From positions 1 to 39,910 of the IMG/VR virus record IMGVR_UViG_3300037264_006287: 39,910 nucleotides of DNA. One strand, written 5' to 3'. The number at the start of each line of letters is the position of its first letter. The stretch's first letter is position 1. Made by a program: the position numbers and the translations under genes. Below are positions 18,144 to 27,320 of the stretch, in pieces. The notes beneath the pieces are model-generated. The model was not told where the DNA came from and did not search any database. It worked only from the letters and a program-made list of their open reading frames with translations. The DNA is from a virus.

Positions 18144-19694
18144 CTACGTAAGTAGCCCCAGCGCTTGCAATTTCGTTTCCAGTTCGGCCATACGGACTTG
18201 CAAGTTAGAGATTACGCTCAGTACCGTGTTGGCTTCGTCGTGATTGGCGAAGGCCCAGCCCGCCCCCAGCGCCACGTCTACGAAATCCTGCACGGCGTAA
18301 TCGGGGGTCCCGGGCGCCGTGGCGGTGAGCGTGGTCAAGGGCGCCGTCAGTGCCGTCGGGCGGATCACGGCCGCCACGCCATAGAAACCCAGGCGCGCCG
18401 CCGCGCCGTCGGCCTCCAATCGGAGCCCCTCGCGCCAGCCATTCCAGTCGGTGGCAGAGAGCGCCAGCCGGGCCGTCCGCGTCGCGTGGGTGGCGGAGAC
18501 CCATAACGCCTCCGCGCGTCCGGCGTACTGGTTCACCGTCGTGCTGGATTGCAGTTGGAATAGCAGGCCGCTGCCGAAGCCGGCGGCCGGCGTGCCAGTA
18601 GAGTTGTGGCCCAGCGTGATTACGTTGACCACGGCGGCCGTGGCGGCGTCAGTGCACAGAGTATGCAGCAACGTAGCGGGGGCCGCTGTGCCGATACCGA
18701 CGTTGCCGGCCGAACTTATCCGCATTCGTTCGGCCCCGGCGGCGGCGGCGGTCGCCGTCCAAAATTGCAGGGCGGTGGGGATATTGGTCGCCCCCGGATT
18801 ATCGTCCAGGATCGCCCTAATCCGCGCCCCAATGCGGAAGGTCCCGGCATTATAGCCCTGGAATAGCACGGAGCCGATGGTGTCAGCCGCTACCACGCTC
18901 GCCGGTAGTGCTACCGCGCCGCGGGCCTTGTACAGCGCCAGGGCGGAGGCCCCGACGGCCGTATTGATATAAGTTCTCCCCCCGACGTCCCCAGTGATCC
19001 CATCTCCCACTACCTCCAGCATGAGGGCGGGGCTCGCGGTCCCGATGCCAACGCGCCGGTTTACCGCGTCCACGGCCAGCGTGTTCGTGTTGAGCAGCAA
19101 ACCCCCATTGGCCTCCGTCCGCAGCAGCGCCGCCGCGGCCCCGGGGTTCGCCGAGGGCGTCAACCGGGCGATAGTATTTGGTGCGCTGAGCCCGAACACG
19201 TCCAACGCCGCACCGCCGGCATAGCTGTGGGTGCTGACGAGGTCGTGGCTGGGCAGATCTGCGGCGGCCAAGAGGCGGCAGGTGGGTGGCGCCGCCAGAC
19301 CCGTTGCAGGACCACTCAGGACGGTATGGGGGAGTTGGGCGTCCAGGGATAACTGCTGCGTCGCCGACAGGTTGAGCAAATTTGTCGTCGCCGCATCCAG
19401 GAGCGTTAGGGGGTCGTGTTCGGATATCTCCGGGTGCGCATGCGCCGCGGTGTCGCCATCTACTGCCTCCCAGGACCCCAGCACGTGGTCCCGGCGATAG
19501 TGACAGCGGCAAACGTGGCCGTTCGCCGCCGCCGGGGAGGCGTACTCCACCACGAGCCCGACATTAGTAATCCGGCGGGGGGCGGTCGTGGGGGTATATT
19601 CCACCACTACCCCGGCATTGGTAATCCGGCGCGGCGCCGTGGTCGGGCTATACTCCGCCAGCACCCCCGCATTGGTAATCCGGCGCGTCGTCAT
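18144..19694 (-). CDS. tail fibre protein
   Basis: A 516-residue fibre-like protein. Residues about 4-56 are three copies of an 18-residue unit (RRITNAGVVVEYTPTTAP and variants). A middle part has AHAHPEISEHDPLTLLDA and LSLDAQLPHTVLSGPATGL, and the motif VNRRVGIGTASPALMLEV recurs as AGNVGIGTAAPATLL, typical of trimeric fibre shafts and spikes. It ends in a coiled-coil helix (VLSVISNLQVRMAELETKLQALGLL), as fibre trimerisation ends often do. It would bind the host surface. It lies at the 3' end of the tail operon. Confidence 0.8.
   Translation of the reverse strand: MTTRRITNAGVLAEYSPTTAPRRITNAGVVVEYTPTTAPRRITNVGLVVEYASPAAANGHVCRCHYRRDHVLGSWEAVDGDTAAHAHPEISEHDPLTLLDAATTNLLNLSATQQLSLDAQLPHTVLSGPATGLAAPPTCRLLAAADLPSHDLVSTHSYAGGAALDVFGLSAPNTIARLTPSANPGAAAALLRTEANGGLLLNTNTLAVDAVNRRVGIGTASPALMLEVVGDGITGDVGGRTYINTAVGASALALYKARGAVALPASVVAADTIGSVLFQGYNAGTFRIGARIRAILDDNPGATNIPTALQFWTATAAAAGAERMRISSAGNVGIGTAAPATLLHTLCTDAATAAVVNVITLGHNSTGTPAAGFGSGLLFQLQSSTTVNQYAGRAEALWVSATHATRTARLALSATDWNGWREGLRLEADGAAARLGFYGVAAVIRPTALTAPLTTLTATAPGTPDYAVQDFVDVALGAGWAFANHDEANTVLSVISNLQVRMAELETKLQALGLLT
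19533..19688 (-). repeat. three 54-base repeats in the fibre gene
   Basis: Tandem units coding for RRITNxGxxxEY plus a Thr/Ala/Pro linker. The DNA copies are close enough (GGTAATCCGGCG and matching flanks) to allow unit gain or loss by recombination. Confidence 0.85.
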
Positions 19695-19704
19695 CAGGGC
19701 CTCC

Positions 19705-20679
19705 CTACGCAGTCAACTGCACGCCCACCTCGACCGCATCCAGTTCGCCTTGCGTCCAGGCCAGGCCGGTCTGCGGATTCAGGCTGTAGTACACCCCTTT
19801 ATGTTCGGTATAGGCCGTGCCCAGCGTCTTTTTGGCCGACCAGAAATCGGTCCCCTCCGTCCGCACCCCCAGTAGTAGCCCGTCCGCCCCGGCGCTTTCC
19901 GCCCGCGCGGTAGCTTTAGTCCAGACCACCGCAATGACGTGGTTGGCGGGGATAGTCAGGGTGGCCATGGCATACTGGTCGTAGTTGGTGTCCACGGCGC
20001 CGGAAACGTAGGTGGTATCCCCATCGTTGGGCACCTCGTCGACCAAGGTATAGTTGTCCACCGCGGCCGACGGCGTGAGGTCCGTATGACTGCCGATGCC
20101 ATCGGGCAGCAGTAGCACGATGTGCCCGTCGCCGGGCCACGAATTCTGTTCCGCCCCGGTGGGATCGTTGACGGCGATGTCGTCAAAAAAGGTCGTGGTC
20201 CCGCCGGTAGTCTCTAAGCGTAAAAAATAGCAGGAAGTGTACGTCAAGGCGGCCGCCACACTGACCCAGGCGTCCCCGTCCACCCGGACGCTGATGGTGG
20301 AGCCCACGCTGTTGTAATAAACCTCCAGGACATACCACGTATTGTACGCCCAGGTATTCGTGGACGAGGCGACGACCGCCGAGGCCGAGTTGATAATTCG
20401 GACGACCGGGGTGGCGTTATCGAAGAAAATGCCAAAACACTGGTGCGCGGCGTTATCGCGGAACCTGACATAAGCCCCGCCCGAAGCGACGCGCAAACAG
20501 ACCCGCGCGTAGAACTCGGTGTAGCCGGCCTCCAGATTAAGATCCGCCGAGATCCCGACCAGGGACAGGGCGTAGGTCCCACTGCGCACCGTGCCCGCCG
20601 AAAACGTCGGCGTGCCGGACGAGGCCGCAATGCAGAGCAAACTGGCGAACTCAAAACCCTCACTATAGACCCGGGCCAT
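19705..20679 (-). CDS. lectin-fold virion protein
   Basis: A 324-residue protein starting MARVYSEGFEF. The pattern GTYALSL, YTEFYARVCLRVASGG, VRFRDNAAHQCFGIFFDN, TWYVLEVYYNSVGSTISVRVDGD and FFDDIAVND follows the strand order of concanavalin-like/LamG jelly rolls seen in many phage minor structural proteins. The C-terminal third (LTPSAAVDNYTLVDEVPNDGDTTYV, ATLTIPANHVIAVVWTKA, GVYYSLNPQTGLAWTQGELDAVEVGV) is typical of appended virion adhesion modules. AGGAGG sets the start at 20679. Probably binds host surface glycans. Confidence 0.7.
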   Translation of the reverse strand: MARVYSEGFEFASLLCIAASSGTPTFSAGTVRSGTYALSLVGISADLNLEAGYTEFYARVCLRVASGGAYVRFRDNAAHQCFGIFFDNATPVVRIINSASAVVASSTNTWAYNTWYVLEVYYNSVGSTISVRVDGDAWVSVAAALTYTSCYFLRLETTGGTTTFFDDIAVNDPTGAEQNSWPGDGHIVLLLPDGIGSHTDLTPSAAVDNYTLVDEVPNDGDTTYVSGAVDTNYDQYAMATLTIPANHVIAVVWTKATARAESAGADGLLLGVRTEGTDFWSAKKTLGTAYTEHKGVYYSLNPQTGLAWTQGELDAVEVGVQLTA

Positions 20680-20693
20680 TAGAACCTCCTGCG

Positions 20694-21485
20694 TCACGCC
20701 GCCATATTACATAGGTCGGCCGTCGAGCCGAAAATGTAGGAATAGTACAACCACACCGCCGTGCCGTCATCCGGCACGTAGACGCCGTAAGCCAAGGCCC
20801 CGGTCCGCGTGGCGGTCAGGCGGCAATGGTAGGTGTAAATCCGGGCCGCCACGGCCCCAGGGGCGGCCGCCAGGGCGGCCAGTTGCCCGCCCGCTACGGC
20901 CATCGTGCAGTCCACACGGACGTGGTCCAGATAAAAATCGCCGGCGGCCGGGCCCGTAAGGGCGGCGCTGGTGCTCCCGGCGGCCAACTCGACATATTGC
21001 ACGGTAAAATTATGCAGGGCGCAGGCGGCGCCGAGCACTTGCCCCACCAGAATACAGGCTAACCAATCCAGCCCGACAACGTGCACGCCATCCGCCAGCA
21101 CCAGATCCTCGGTATAGGTGCCGGGACAGACCAGCACTACCCACGGGGTCGCCGGCCCCGCCCCGCCGGCCACCGCCGCATTGATTGCGGCCTGAATGCT
21201 GGCGTATTCCGCATTCGCGGTGGCGACGAGCAGGAGGCGGGCCGGGTCCCAGGCCAGGGTAGCGTTGCCCCCGGCGCCGCCATCGGTTAGTACCAAGTTG
21301 TTCCCGGCCGTCAGGATGCGCTCATCTGTCAATATGCCGCTCAGGGCCATGACCACGTATGGGGCATCGGCCGGGGCGGCCCCGCCCGCTCCGCCGACGC
21401 TGATCTGCTCGATCGTCTCCAGATGAGCGAGCCGCCGGCGCGAATCCGCCAACTCCCGTAATAGTTGTGCGGCGAAATCGTCCAC
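20694..21485 (-). CDS. beta-helix tail spike-like protein
   Basis: A 263-residue protein starting at GTG 21485 with GGGAGG upstream. After a coiled helix (DDFAAQLLRELADSRRRLAHLETIEQI) comes a right-handed beta-helix signature: EYASIQAAINAAVAGG, WVVLVCPGTYTEDLVLADGVHVVGLD, then YLDHVRVDC and ARIYTYHCRLTATR. The YxSIQAAIN...PGTY...V.L..GV pattern is shared by pectate-lyase-like spikes. No catalytic residues can be named. The open frame upstream of the start overlaps the next gene and is shadow. Confidence 0.7.
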   Translation of the reverse strand: MDDFAAQLLRELADSRRRLAHLETIEQISVGGAGGAAPADAPYVVMALSGILTDERILTAGNNLVLTDGGAGGNATLAWDPARLLLVATANAEYASIQAAINAAVAGGAGPATPWVVLVCPGTYTEDLVLADGVHVVGLDWLACILVGQVLGAACALHNFTVQYVELAAGSTSAALTGPAAGDFYLDHVRVDCTMAVAGGQLAALAAAPGAVAARIYTYHCRLTATRTGALAYGVYVPDDGTAVWLYYSYIFGSTADLCNMAA

Positions 21486-21486
21486 C

Positions 21487-22617
21487 TCACGAGCCTCCCG
21501 GCCAAATGGCCGTAGCAATCGCCCGCGGCCGGGCCACATCCCGCTCCAGTTGGGCGCGGATCCGGTCTCCGGAACGGTCCAGGCGAATGTCGACCGTGCC
21601 GATGAGACAATCGAATTCCTGGCCACGAAACTCGGCCGATACGCGATCTCCGAGTTTCCAATCCTGGCCGAAGCGGCAGCCCGGCCCATCCAGAATAGTA
21701 CCCGTGAAGCGCTGCCGGACCTGGCCGGCGAGCAATGCGGCCCGCCCCGCCGCCTCGACCTCATTGGCAGTGCCCGCATTCCGCGCATCGGCGAGACGCT
21801 CGCTCCGGGCAAACGGACTGGCCGCCACCGCGGTGGGATCCCAGACCTCGACGACTGCGCGGGCGGTGTTCGTACCCTGGCCGGCCGCATAGACAAATGA
21901 ACAGGCGGCAGTATAATCCGTTTCGAGCGCGGCCTCGGCGAGATTGCCGTAGGCGGTCCCCAGCAGGAGCGGGTCGGGGCCGGCGGAGGTCCGATCCCGC
22001 CCGGGCTGCTGCATCCAGGTCCGGAACTCAAATGTGGACCCGTTGAGCGGAACAACAGAATAATAGATGGTGGTGCCCGCTGATTCTGCCATGGCCGCCA
22101 GATCTGTCAGGAGGGGGGCGACGTTGCGCCAGGCAAAGGCGCAATCGACGTTGGGGCCGCGCGCGAGATCCGCTTGTACTGTCAGGCCCCGCACCGTCCA
22201 ATCGCGCTCGGCGTCGGTGGCCAGGGCCCCCAGATTCTCGCGGACGATCGCCTTCATCAGATCGTCCGCCGGGCCGCTCTTGCTGCTGGCGGTGCTGTTG
22301 GCATAGTAGGCAATGATCCGGCGCGCCAGCAGGGAATTTTGATCGACCCCCGCAAGGGCGGTGCGGCTCGTGCCGGCACTATCGCGCTGCTGCCAGCGCT
22401 GCAGGAACCCCACCGCCAGCAGCGCGCGGCGATACCAGAACTCCAACCGCGCATCCGGGCGCAGCAGCCGTTGGTCCAGCGCCGCGGGCACCACGATTTG
22501 CCAGGCCCCGGCCTGCCCTACGCCCACGACGAGAGCCAGGGATTCCATATCCTCCAGGACGGCGCAGGGCGTGCCCCATTGATCAGCCAGCACCACCAGC
22601 CAATCGCTTGCGCTCAT
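21487..22617 (-). CDS. tail protein, ReqiPepy6 Gp37-like
   Basis: A 376-residue protein. DWLVVLADQWGTPCAVLEDMESL, LVVGVGQAGAWQIVVPA, ARLEFWYRRALLAVGFLQRWQQ, then LARRIIAYYA and FEFRTWMQQPGRDR follow the pattern of siphovirus Gp37-like tail proteins, relatives of the tail-hub/baseplate (Tal) group. The C-terminal part FGQDWKLGDRVSAEFRGQEFDCLIGTVDIRLD is the usual family ending. It would sit at the tail tip between the distal tail protein and fibres. Overlaps the 22614 gene by 4 bases. Confidence 0.75.
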   Translation of the reverse strand: MSASDWLVVLADQWGTPCAVLEDMESLALVVGVGQAGAWQIVVPAALDQRLLRPDARLEFWYRRALLAVGFLQRWQQRDSAGTSRTALAGVDQNSLLARRIIAYYANSTASSKSGPADDLMKAIVRENLGALATDAERDWTVRGLTVQADLARGPNVDCAFAWRNVAPLLTDLAAMAESAGTTIYYSVVPLNGSTFEFRTWMQQPGRDRTSAGPDPLLLGTAYGNLAEAALETDYTAACSFVYAAGQGTNTARAVVEVWDPTAVAASPFARSERLADARNAGTANEVEAAGRAALLAGQVRQRFTGTILDGPGCRFGQDWKLGDRVSAEFRGQEFDCLIGTVDIRLDRSGDRIRAQLERDVARPRAIATAIWPGGS

Positions 22618-25079
22618 GCCGAATCTACACTCCAGTCCGTCCGCGTCCAGAGTAAATGGGCAGTTACGGTGGGCCCGCCTACGCGGGCTACTAGGCAGGT
22701 GATCAAGTTCACGCCGGGCTGCAGGGCCCAGCGGGCCAGGTCGGAAGGCCGCCGTAGATACCCGAGCAGGTTACTGCGGCGATCGGAGCGGATGCCCCGG
22801 CGCCCGGGCCGCAGGTCCACAATGATCGTCTCGCCATCCAGGAGATATAGTCCCGCGAAGGCGAGCTCGCGCCCGGTGGTTTCATTGCGGATCGTACGTA
22901 GCTCACTGCTGGTGCCCCCGGTGCTTTCCAGGCGGAGGTAGGGATAGGCCTGCGCGGTCCCCCCGTTCTGGGCGGTCGCGCCGCCGGCAAAAAGGGCGGC
23001 CCCGGCCACGGAAAAACCCAGGATGACGTCATAGTTCTCCGCGATCCGCGGATCCGGCCGGCCGCAGGCGACCGCATAGACGATCCCGATCGGCAATAGC
23101 ACGTCGGGGAGCATCCAGGAATAGCCGTTCCACCGGGCATAGTGCCGGCTGCTCACGTCCCCGGCAGCGTTGAAGTCGCCACCGGCGTGCACCAGGCCGT
23201 CGGGCCCCAGGGCCAGGCCATAGACCGTATCGTCGCAGCCCGGGCCCAGAGCCTGCCAGCAATTACCGTCGTAGCACGCAATATTACTCAGGCCGGTGAG
23301 CAGGCCATCGTCCGTCTGCGTAAAGATGCCGCCGGCGTAGAGATTGCCGGCGGCATCGCAGGCCAGGGCGTAAACACGGCCGGTGCCCCCGCCATTGTCC
23401 AGGCCGCCGCCGACCTCCGCCCAGGCCGTGCCATCCCAATTCGCGACACAACGCATCGCGGTCGGCGTGCCGTCGTTGGCGAAATCCCCTCCGGCATAGA
23501 GGTGCCCCGTAAAGGGCGCCACGACCAGCGCCCGGACAATGGAATCCAGACCCTGCCCCACCGCGGCCCAGTCGCCCGCCGAGAGGTCCCAGACGACGAT
23601 ATTGTCGCCCGCACCCAGGCCGTCCCAATTGGCAAAGTCCCCCCCGACGTAGAGATCGCCGTTGGGCGCCAGGGCCAGGGCATAGACGATCCCCGTCCCG
23701 CCGCCGCCGAGGGGCGTTACCGTGTTGCCGTCCATGTTATATTGCGCGACATAGTCGCCAGTGGCCCCGCCCGCGTTGGTGAAGAGGCCACCAATGTAGA
23801 GTATCCGCGGATTGGGGCTCATGCAGAGCGCGCGGACGCTGGCATTGAACGCGCTGGCCCCCCCGACGCGCGCCCAGACCCCATTTTCCCATTTGACCAG
23901 ATAATCCCAGCCGGCCTGGGCATGCCAGCCAGTGAACGCGCCCCCGACAAAAATGGTGCCATCGTTGGCCACGCAGACCGTATATACAAAGTCGCCCGTG
24001 GCGGGGGGGCCCAGGGCGTCCCACTGCCCGGTAGCCCGCCGGCGCGCGCAAACATACCGGAAAGTGGCCGTGTCCTCCACATCCAGCGCGGTGGCCACCT
24101 CGCCGATCTCGTAGAGAAACGGATCGTAACAGATTAGACGCAGCGCAAATGCCTCGAACCGATACTCCGTCAGATTGCGCTCCAGACCACCATCATAGAA
24201 GCAATGGAGCTCAAACGTCCGCGTGGCGCTGGCGTGGCGCAGCGTCACGGGCTGCAGGGTGGCCACCCGGTCGAGCTTGAGCGCATTGAGCAGCTGGGCC
24301 CGGGCTAGATTCAGGGCGCTATCATCGCTGGCATCATTGGCGGCGTTGGACCAGCAGGCCAGGGTGATGCTCCGCGGTTCGACGTGAATGTCCTCCAGTA
24401 GCGCTCCGGGCAGATTGGGCGTGTCGAGCCGTTTATGGCGCAATGGTGGCATGCCCAGCCCGATATTATGAGAGACATTGATCCCGTAGGCGGCCAGGTT
24501 GACAATCGTCCCGCCCCCGCCCTCCTGGGCCGCCCGGGTGGCCGTCGACAGGTGGGGCACGCCGTTCCACTCGCAACCGGGCTGCTCGCCGTCCAGGTAC
24601 GTCGTCGCTGCGGCTCCCACCTCTACCTGCCAGCCATCGACATAAAAAGTCGCCGCCGAGGCCGAACTGTTCTTGCTCACGCAGGCATAAAGTACCGCCC
24701 CGTCAGCGACGAAAATCACTTCGTACCGCTGCCAGACCCCGCCGCCGGTAAAAGTCGTGGGGGTACAACCCGCTTTGACCGACCCGTCCGCCGCGCCAAA
24801 ATAGATGCGATAGGGAATCGTGGCTACGCCGCGCACCCAGACGCTAAAAACGTAGGTCGTGCCGGGGGTACAGCCGGTAATGGTCTGGAGGAGTCCCGCG
24901 TAACCCGCCGCGGCGGGCGTGACCGCGAACGAATAGGCGCCCCACCGCGCTTGCGCATCGCTGCGGACACAGGCCGTCCCCACGCCGAGCAGCGCGATCG
25001 CGGTCGAGGCATCCTCCTCCGCCGAGGGATTGCCGGCCCGGTTGGTCCCGGCCTGCGGCACGATGATGGACCAGGACAT
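22614..25079 (-). CDS. distal-tail protein carrying a beta-propeller
   Basis: An 821-residue protein in three parts. Residues 1 to about 195: a carbohydrate-binding-like module (TNRAGNPSAEEDA, GAYSFAVTPAAAGYAGLLQTI, TYVFSVWVRG, FYVDGWQVEVG). About 205-340: distal-tail-like sequence (ITLACWSN, LLNALKLDRVATLQPVTLRH, RTFELHCFYDGGLE, ALRLICYDPFLYE). About 350-660: repeats of 40-45 residues with VYALALAPNGDLYVGGDF or similar and NIVVWDLS-type strands, a beta-propeller. About 700-821 returns to a distal-tail ending (RLESTGGTSSELRTIRNETTG, LLDGETIIVDL, GVNLITCLV). A propeller inserted in a Dit-like scaffold would be displayed at the tail tip. Confidence 0.75.
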   Translation of the reverse strand: MSWSIIVPQAGTNRAGNPSAEEDASTAIALLGVGTACVRSDAQARWGAYSFAVTPAAAGYAGLLQTITGCTPGTTYVFSVWVRGVATIPYRIYFGAADGSVKAGCTPTTFTGGGVWQRYEVIFVADGAVLYACVSKNSSASAATFYVDGWQVEVGAAATTYLDGEQPGCEWNGVPHLSTATRAAQEGGGGTIVNLAAYGINVSHNIGLGMPPLRHKRLDTPNLPGALLEDIHVEPRSITLACWSNAANDASDDSALNLARAQLLNALKLDRVATLQPVTLRHASATRTFELHCFYDGGLERNLTEYRFEAFALRLICYDPFLYEIGEVATALDVEDTATFRYVCARRRATGQWDALGPPATGDFVYTVCVANDGTIFVGGAFTGWHAQAGWDYLVKWENGVWARVGGASAFNASVRALCMSPNPRILYIGGLFTNAGGATGDYVAQYNMDGNTVTPLGGGGTGIVYALALAPNGDLYVGGDFANWDGLGAGDNIVVWDLSAGDWAAVGQGLDSIVRALVVAPFTGHLYAGGDFANDGTPTAMRCVANWDGTAWAEVGGGLDNGGGTGRVYALACDAAGNLYAGGIFTQTDDGLLTGLSNIACYDGNCWQALGPGCDDTVYGLALGPDGLVHAGGDFNAAGDVSSRHYARWNGYSWMLPDVLLPIGIVYAVACGRPDPRIAENYDVILGFSVAGAALFAGGATAQNGGTAQAYPYLRLESTGGTSSELRTIRNETTGRELAFAGLYLLDGETIIVDLRPGRRGIRSDRRSNLLGYLRRPSDLARWALQPGVNLITCLVARVGGPTVTAHLLWTRTDWSVDSA

Positions 25080-25081
25080 AG

Positions 25082-27010
25082 TTACCTCCCCGCCAGGGCG
25101 CGCATGACGGCAAAATCGCCCTGTACCTGTTCGGTCGTGGCCTGCGAGTAGATCGTCAAGTTCATGTTGGTGGTCGCACCGGCCAGATCCGCGCCGCCGG
25201 CGCCAGCGCCGGTCCCGCCGCCGGCCGCGAGCGGCGCTGGCGCCAGGGTCAGCAGGGCCGCGAATTCCTGGGCTGCCTGCGCGGTGGCCGCGGCAATCCC
25301 CCGCAGCCCTAATTCCAGGGGCGTCGGGCTGCCCGGCGTCATCCAGTCCGGCAGGCTGGGCCAGGTAATCTTGTCCAGTTCGGCGATCAGGCGGCCCACG
25401 GCGTCTATCACGCCCTGGACGGCGCCGGCCAGGATATCCCAGAACGCTTGCGCTTTCTTCCCCACCGGCGAGGCCATGAATTGGTCCCACGCCTGGGGCA
25501 ACTGGATACTCCATTGGTCGTACAGTTTCTTCGCTACATCTACGGCTTTGTTGAAAGCATCCTCTATTTCCTGGCCACTGGGCACAATGGCGCTGTCCAC
25601 CTTCCCCGAGAAAATGTCCGCTCCCTCGGCCAGCCGCTCGGACAACCAGACCCGCAGCTCATTGAGCGCGGGAAAGACGCCGAACGTGGCCTGGTTCAGG
25701 AGGCCCATGCTTTTCTGCATGGCCTGCGCGAAAGTGTCACCCTTGGCGGGCAGGTCAACGCCCAGTGCCGTGGCCAGGTCGCTGAAGAAGGTGGCAATCG
25801 CCGGCCCGTTTTCAGCGATGGCCGTCCGGATACTCCCGATGGCCGCGCCGACGTCCTGGACCGCCGTCACGACCTCCGGCGGCAAGCCCATTTCGGTCAG
25901 GGCGTCGCTGACCTGTTGGAGCCCCGCCACCTGATCGCCGGTGACCAGTGCGGCCAGGCCCCCGGCCAATCCGGGCAGTTGGCTGACGACGTTAGCCGCC
26001 CCACTGGCAAAATCCTGGATGGCGGTAACGGCCTCCGGAGGCACGCCCAGGCCGGCCAGAGCCAACCCCAGATTATTGATGGCCCCCACCGTATCCCCCG
26101 CCGCGAAGCCCGCGAGGGTGCCAATGAAGCCGCCAATAATCGGCGCCACAGTGTTGATGGCGCCCAGCAGCCAGTCCACCGCCAGGGGCAGCTTCTCCCC
26201 CAGCCACATAGCAAAATTCTGGATCGCCGCCTGCACCTCCGGCGAGCTCAGGGCCGTCAGGAGGGTCTCGGCCAGCAATTGCAGTGAGGGCAAGACGGCC
26301 ATGCCGATGGTCTCCAGGATATCAGAAAACTTGTTCTTCAACCGGTCCAGTTGCCCGGCGAACGTCTGCCCGGCTGCTGCGGCGGCGCCCTGGTATTTGC
26401 CCTCCACCGCATCCAGAATCACCCCCTGGGCGCCGGCAATGTCGCCCGCCGCCATCATCGCGGTAATTAGATCCTCTTGCGACTGGGTCAGCGCGATCCC
26501 GGAGCGCCGCAGTCTCCCGGCGGCCGTCGTGGGGTCAGCCAGGGCCATACCCAATGTTTTAGCGGCCCCGGCCACGTCGGTTTTTAGCGCCGCCGCCATG
26601 TCCACGGCCGCCTGCTCCGCGCGTGGGAAAACAGTCCCCCCGATCTGGGAGAAGCCCAGCAACACCTGCTGGCCCGCAATAATCGCTTCATCCGAGAAGC
26701 GGGTCACATCCTGCATGGCGCCGGCAAAGCCCAACAGGGCGTCGCGGGAGATCGGGGCATCCACGCCCAGGTTGCCGAGCAGATTGTCCAGACTGGCGAG
26801 CACCTCCTGGCTGTCGGCGGCCTCTTTGACAGCCAACGCCAGCCCGCCGGCCAGGAGCGCGAAGCCGGCCGCAGCCGCGGCGGTAGCGGCCTTGGCAAAG
26901 CCGGCCAGGGCCGTCTCGACTTTGCCCTTGGCACTATCCAGGTCCTTATCGAGCTGGTCCAGCGCGCCGCCGATGATGACATTGGCGCGCCCCAAAGTGG
27001 CTTCACTCAT
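25082..27010 (-). CDS. tape measure protein
   Basis: A 642-residue protein. The start (SEATLGRANVIIGGALDQLDKDLDSAKGKVETAL) is a helix, followed by a hydrophobic segment (AAAAGFALLAGGLALAVKEAADS). The conserved tape-measure domain follows: SQEVLASLDNLLG, MQDVTRFSDEAIIAGQQVLLGF, LADPTTAAGRLRRSGIALTQSQE, GVILDAVEGKYQGAAAAAGQTFAGQLDRLKNKFSDILETIG. The rest has hydrophobic helices and repeated LAGLGVPPEAVTAIQD / TEMGLPPEVVTAVQD units (about 320 and 380). By the usual rule of about 1.5 angstrom per residue the tail would be about 95 nm long. The gene follows the frameshifted chaperone pair, as expected. Confidence 0.95.
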   Translation of the reverse strand: MSEATLGRANVIIGGALDQLDKDLDSAKGKVETALAGFAKAATAAAAAGFALLAGGLALAVKEAADSQEVLASLDNLLGNLGVDAPISRDALLGFAGAMQDVTRFSDEAIIAGQQVLLGFSQIGGTVFPRAEQAAVDMAAALKTDVAGAAKTLGMALADPTTAAGRLRRSGIALTQSQEDLITAMMAAGDIAGAQGVILDAVEGKYQGAAAAAGQTFAGQLDRLKNKFSDILETIGMAVLPSLQLLAETLLTALSSPEVQAAIQNFAMWLGEKLPLAVDWLLGAINTVAPIIGGFIGTLAGFAAGDTVGAINNLGLALAGLGVPPEAVTAIQDFASGAANVVSQLPGLAGGLAALVTGDQVAGLQQVSDALTEMGLPPEVVTAVQDVGAAIGSIRTAIAENGPAIATFFSDLATALGVDLPAKGDTFAQAMQKSMGLLNQATFGVFPALNELRVWLSERLAEGADIFSGKVDSAIVPSGQEIEDAFNKAVDVAKKLYDQWSIQLPQAWDQFMASPVGKKAQAFWDILAGAVQGVIDAVGRLIAELDKITWPSLPDWMTPGSPTPLELGLRGIAAATAQAAQEFAALLTLAPAPLAAGGGTGAGAGGADLAGATTNMNLTIYSQATTEQVQGDFAVMRALAGR

Positions 27011-27320
27011 GCTGCATGCTCCGCGCCAACTCCGCGTGTTCTTGCCGCCGCCGGGCCAGTTCCGCCGGCGTTACGGGCGGTGGCCGCCGCTGGACGAACT
27101 GTCGGTAGGCGGGTAGCCGCTTGACGCGCTGCAAGGCCGCTTGGTGCCAGACAATCCAGCCCCGCGCCTCGTGGGCCCGCTGTTCCCGCGCCGCGGCCGC
27201 CCGGATAGCCGCCTGGGTTTCGCGGGGTGTCAGCGCCCAGAACTCGAGCACGCCCAGGCCGGCCTCCAACGCGGTGACCAGGAACTGCTCCCAATCCCAG
27301 GGCTCCTGGTCTATGGCGCT
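27003..27320 (-). CDS. tail assembly chaperone, frameshifted second part (GT)
   Basis: This frame is reached from the 27311-27673 gene by a -1 shift at CCCTTTA (27326-27320). It then reads SAIDQEPWDWEQFLVTALEAGLGVLEFWALTPRE and continues as a helical, Arg/Gln-rich tail to ARSMQHE, about 105 residues. LEFWALTPRE is typical of phage tail-chaperone GT parts. It lacks a convincing start of its own: the first possible start is TTG 27269, inside the conserved part, with no ribosome site. The G-GT fusion binds the tape measure during tail building. Overlaps the tape-measure gene start by 8 bases. Confidence 0.8.
   Translation of the reverse strand, partial: SAIDQEPWDWEQFLVTALEAGLGVLEFWALTPRETQAAIRAAAAREQRAHEARGWIVWHQAALQRVKRLPAYRQFVQRRPPPVTPAELARRRQEHAELARSMQHE

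Noticed and set aside
23142-24137. A 331-codon forward frame opposite the tail-tip gene
   Set aside because: Shadow of the propeller-coding gene; no promoter, ribosome site or protein-like pattern.
22614-25514. Longer form of the tail-tip gene starting at 25514
   Set aside because: The first 145 codons overlap the tape-measure gene and read as Arg/Gly shadow; ATG 25079 follows the tape-measure stop with GGAGGTAA upstream.
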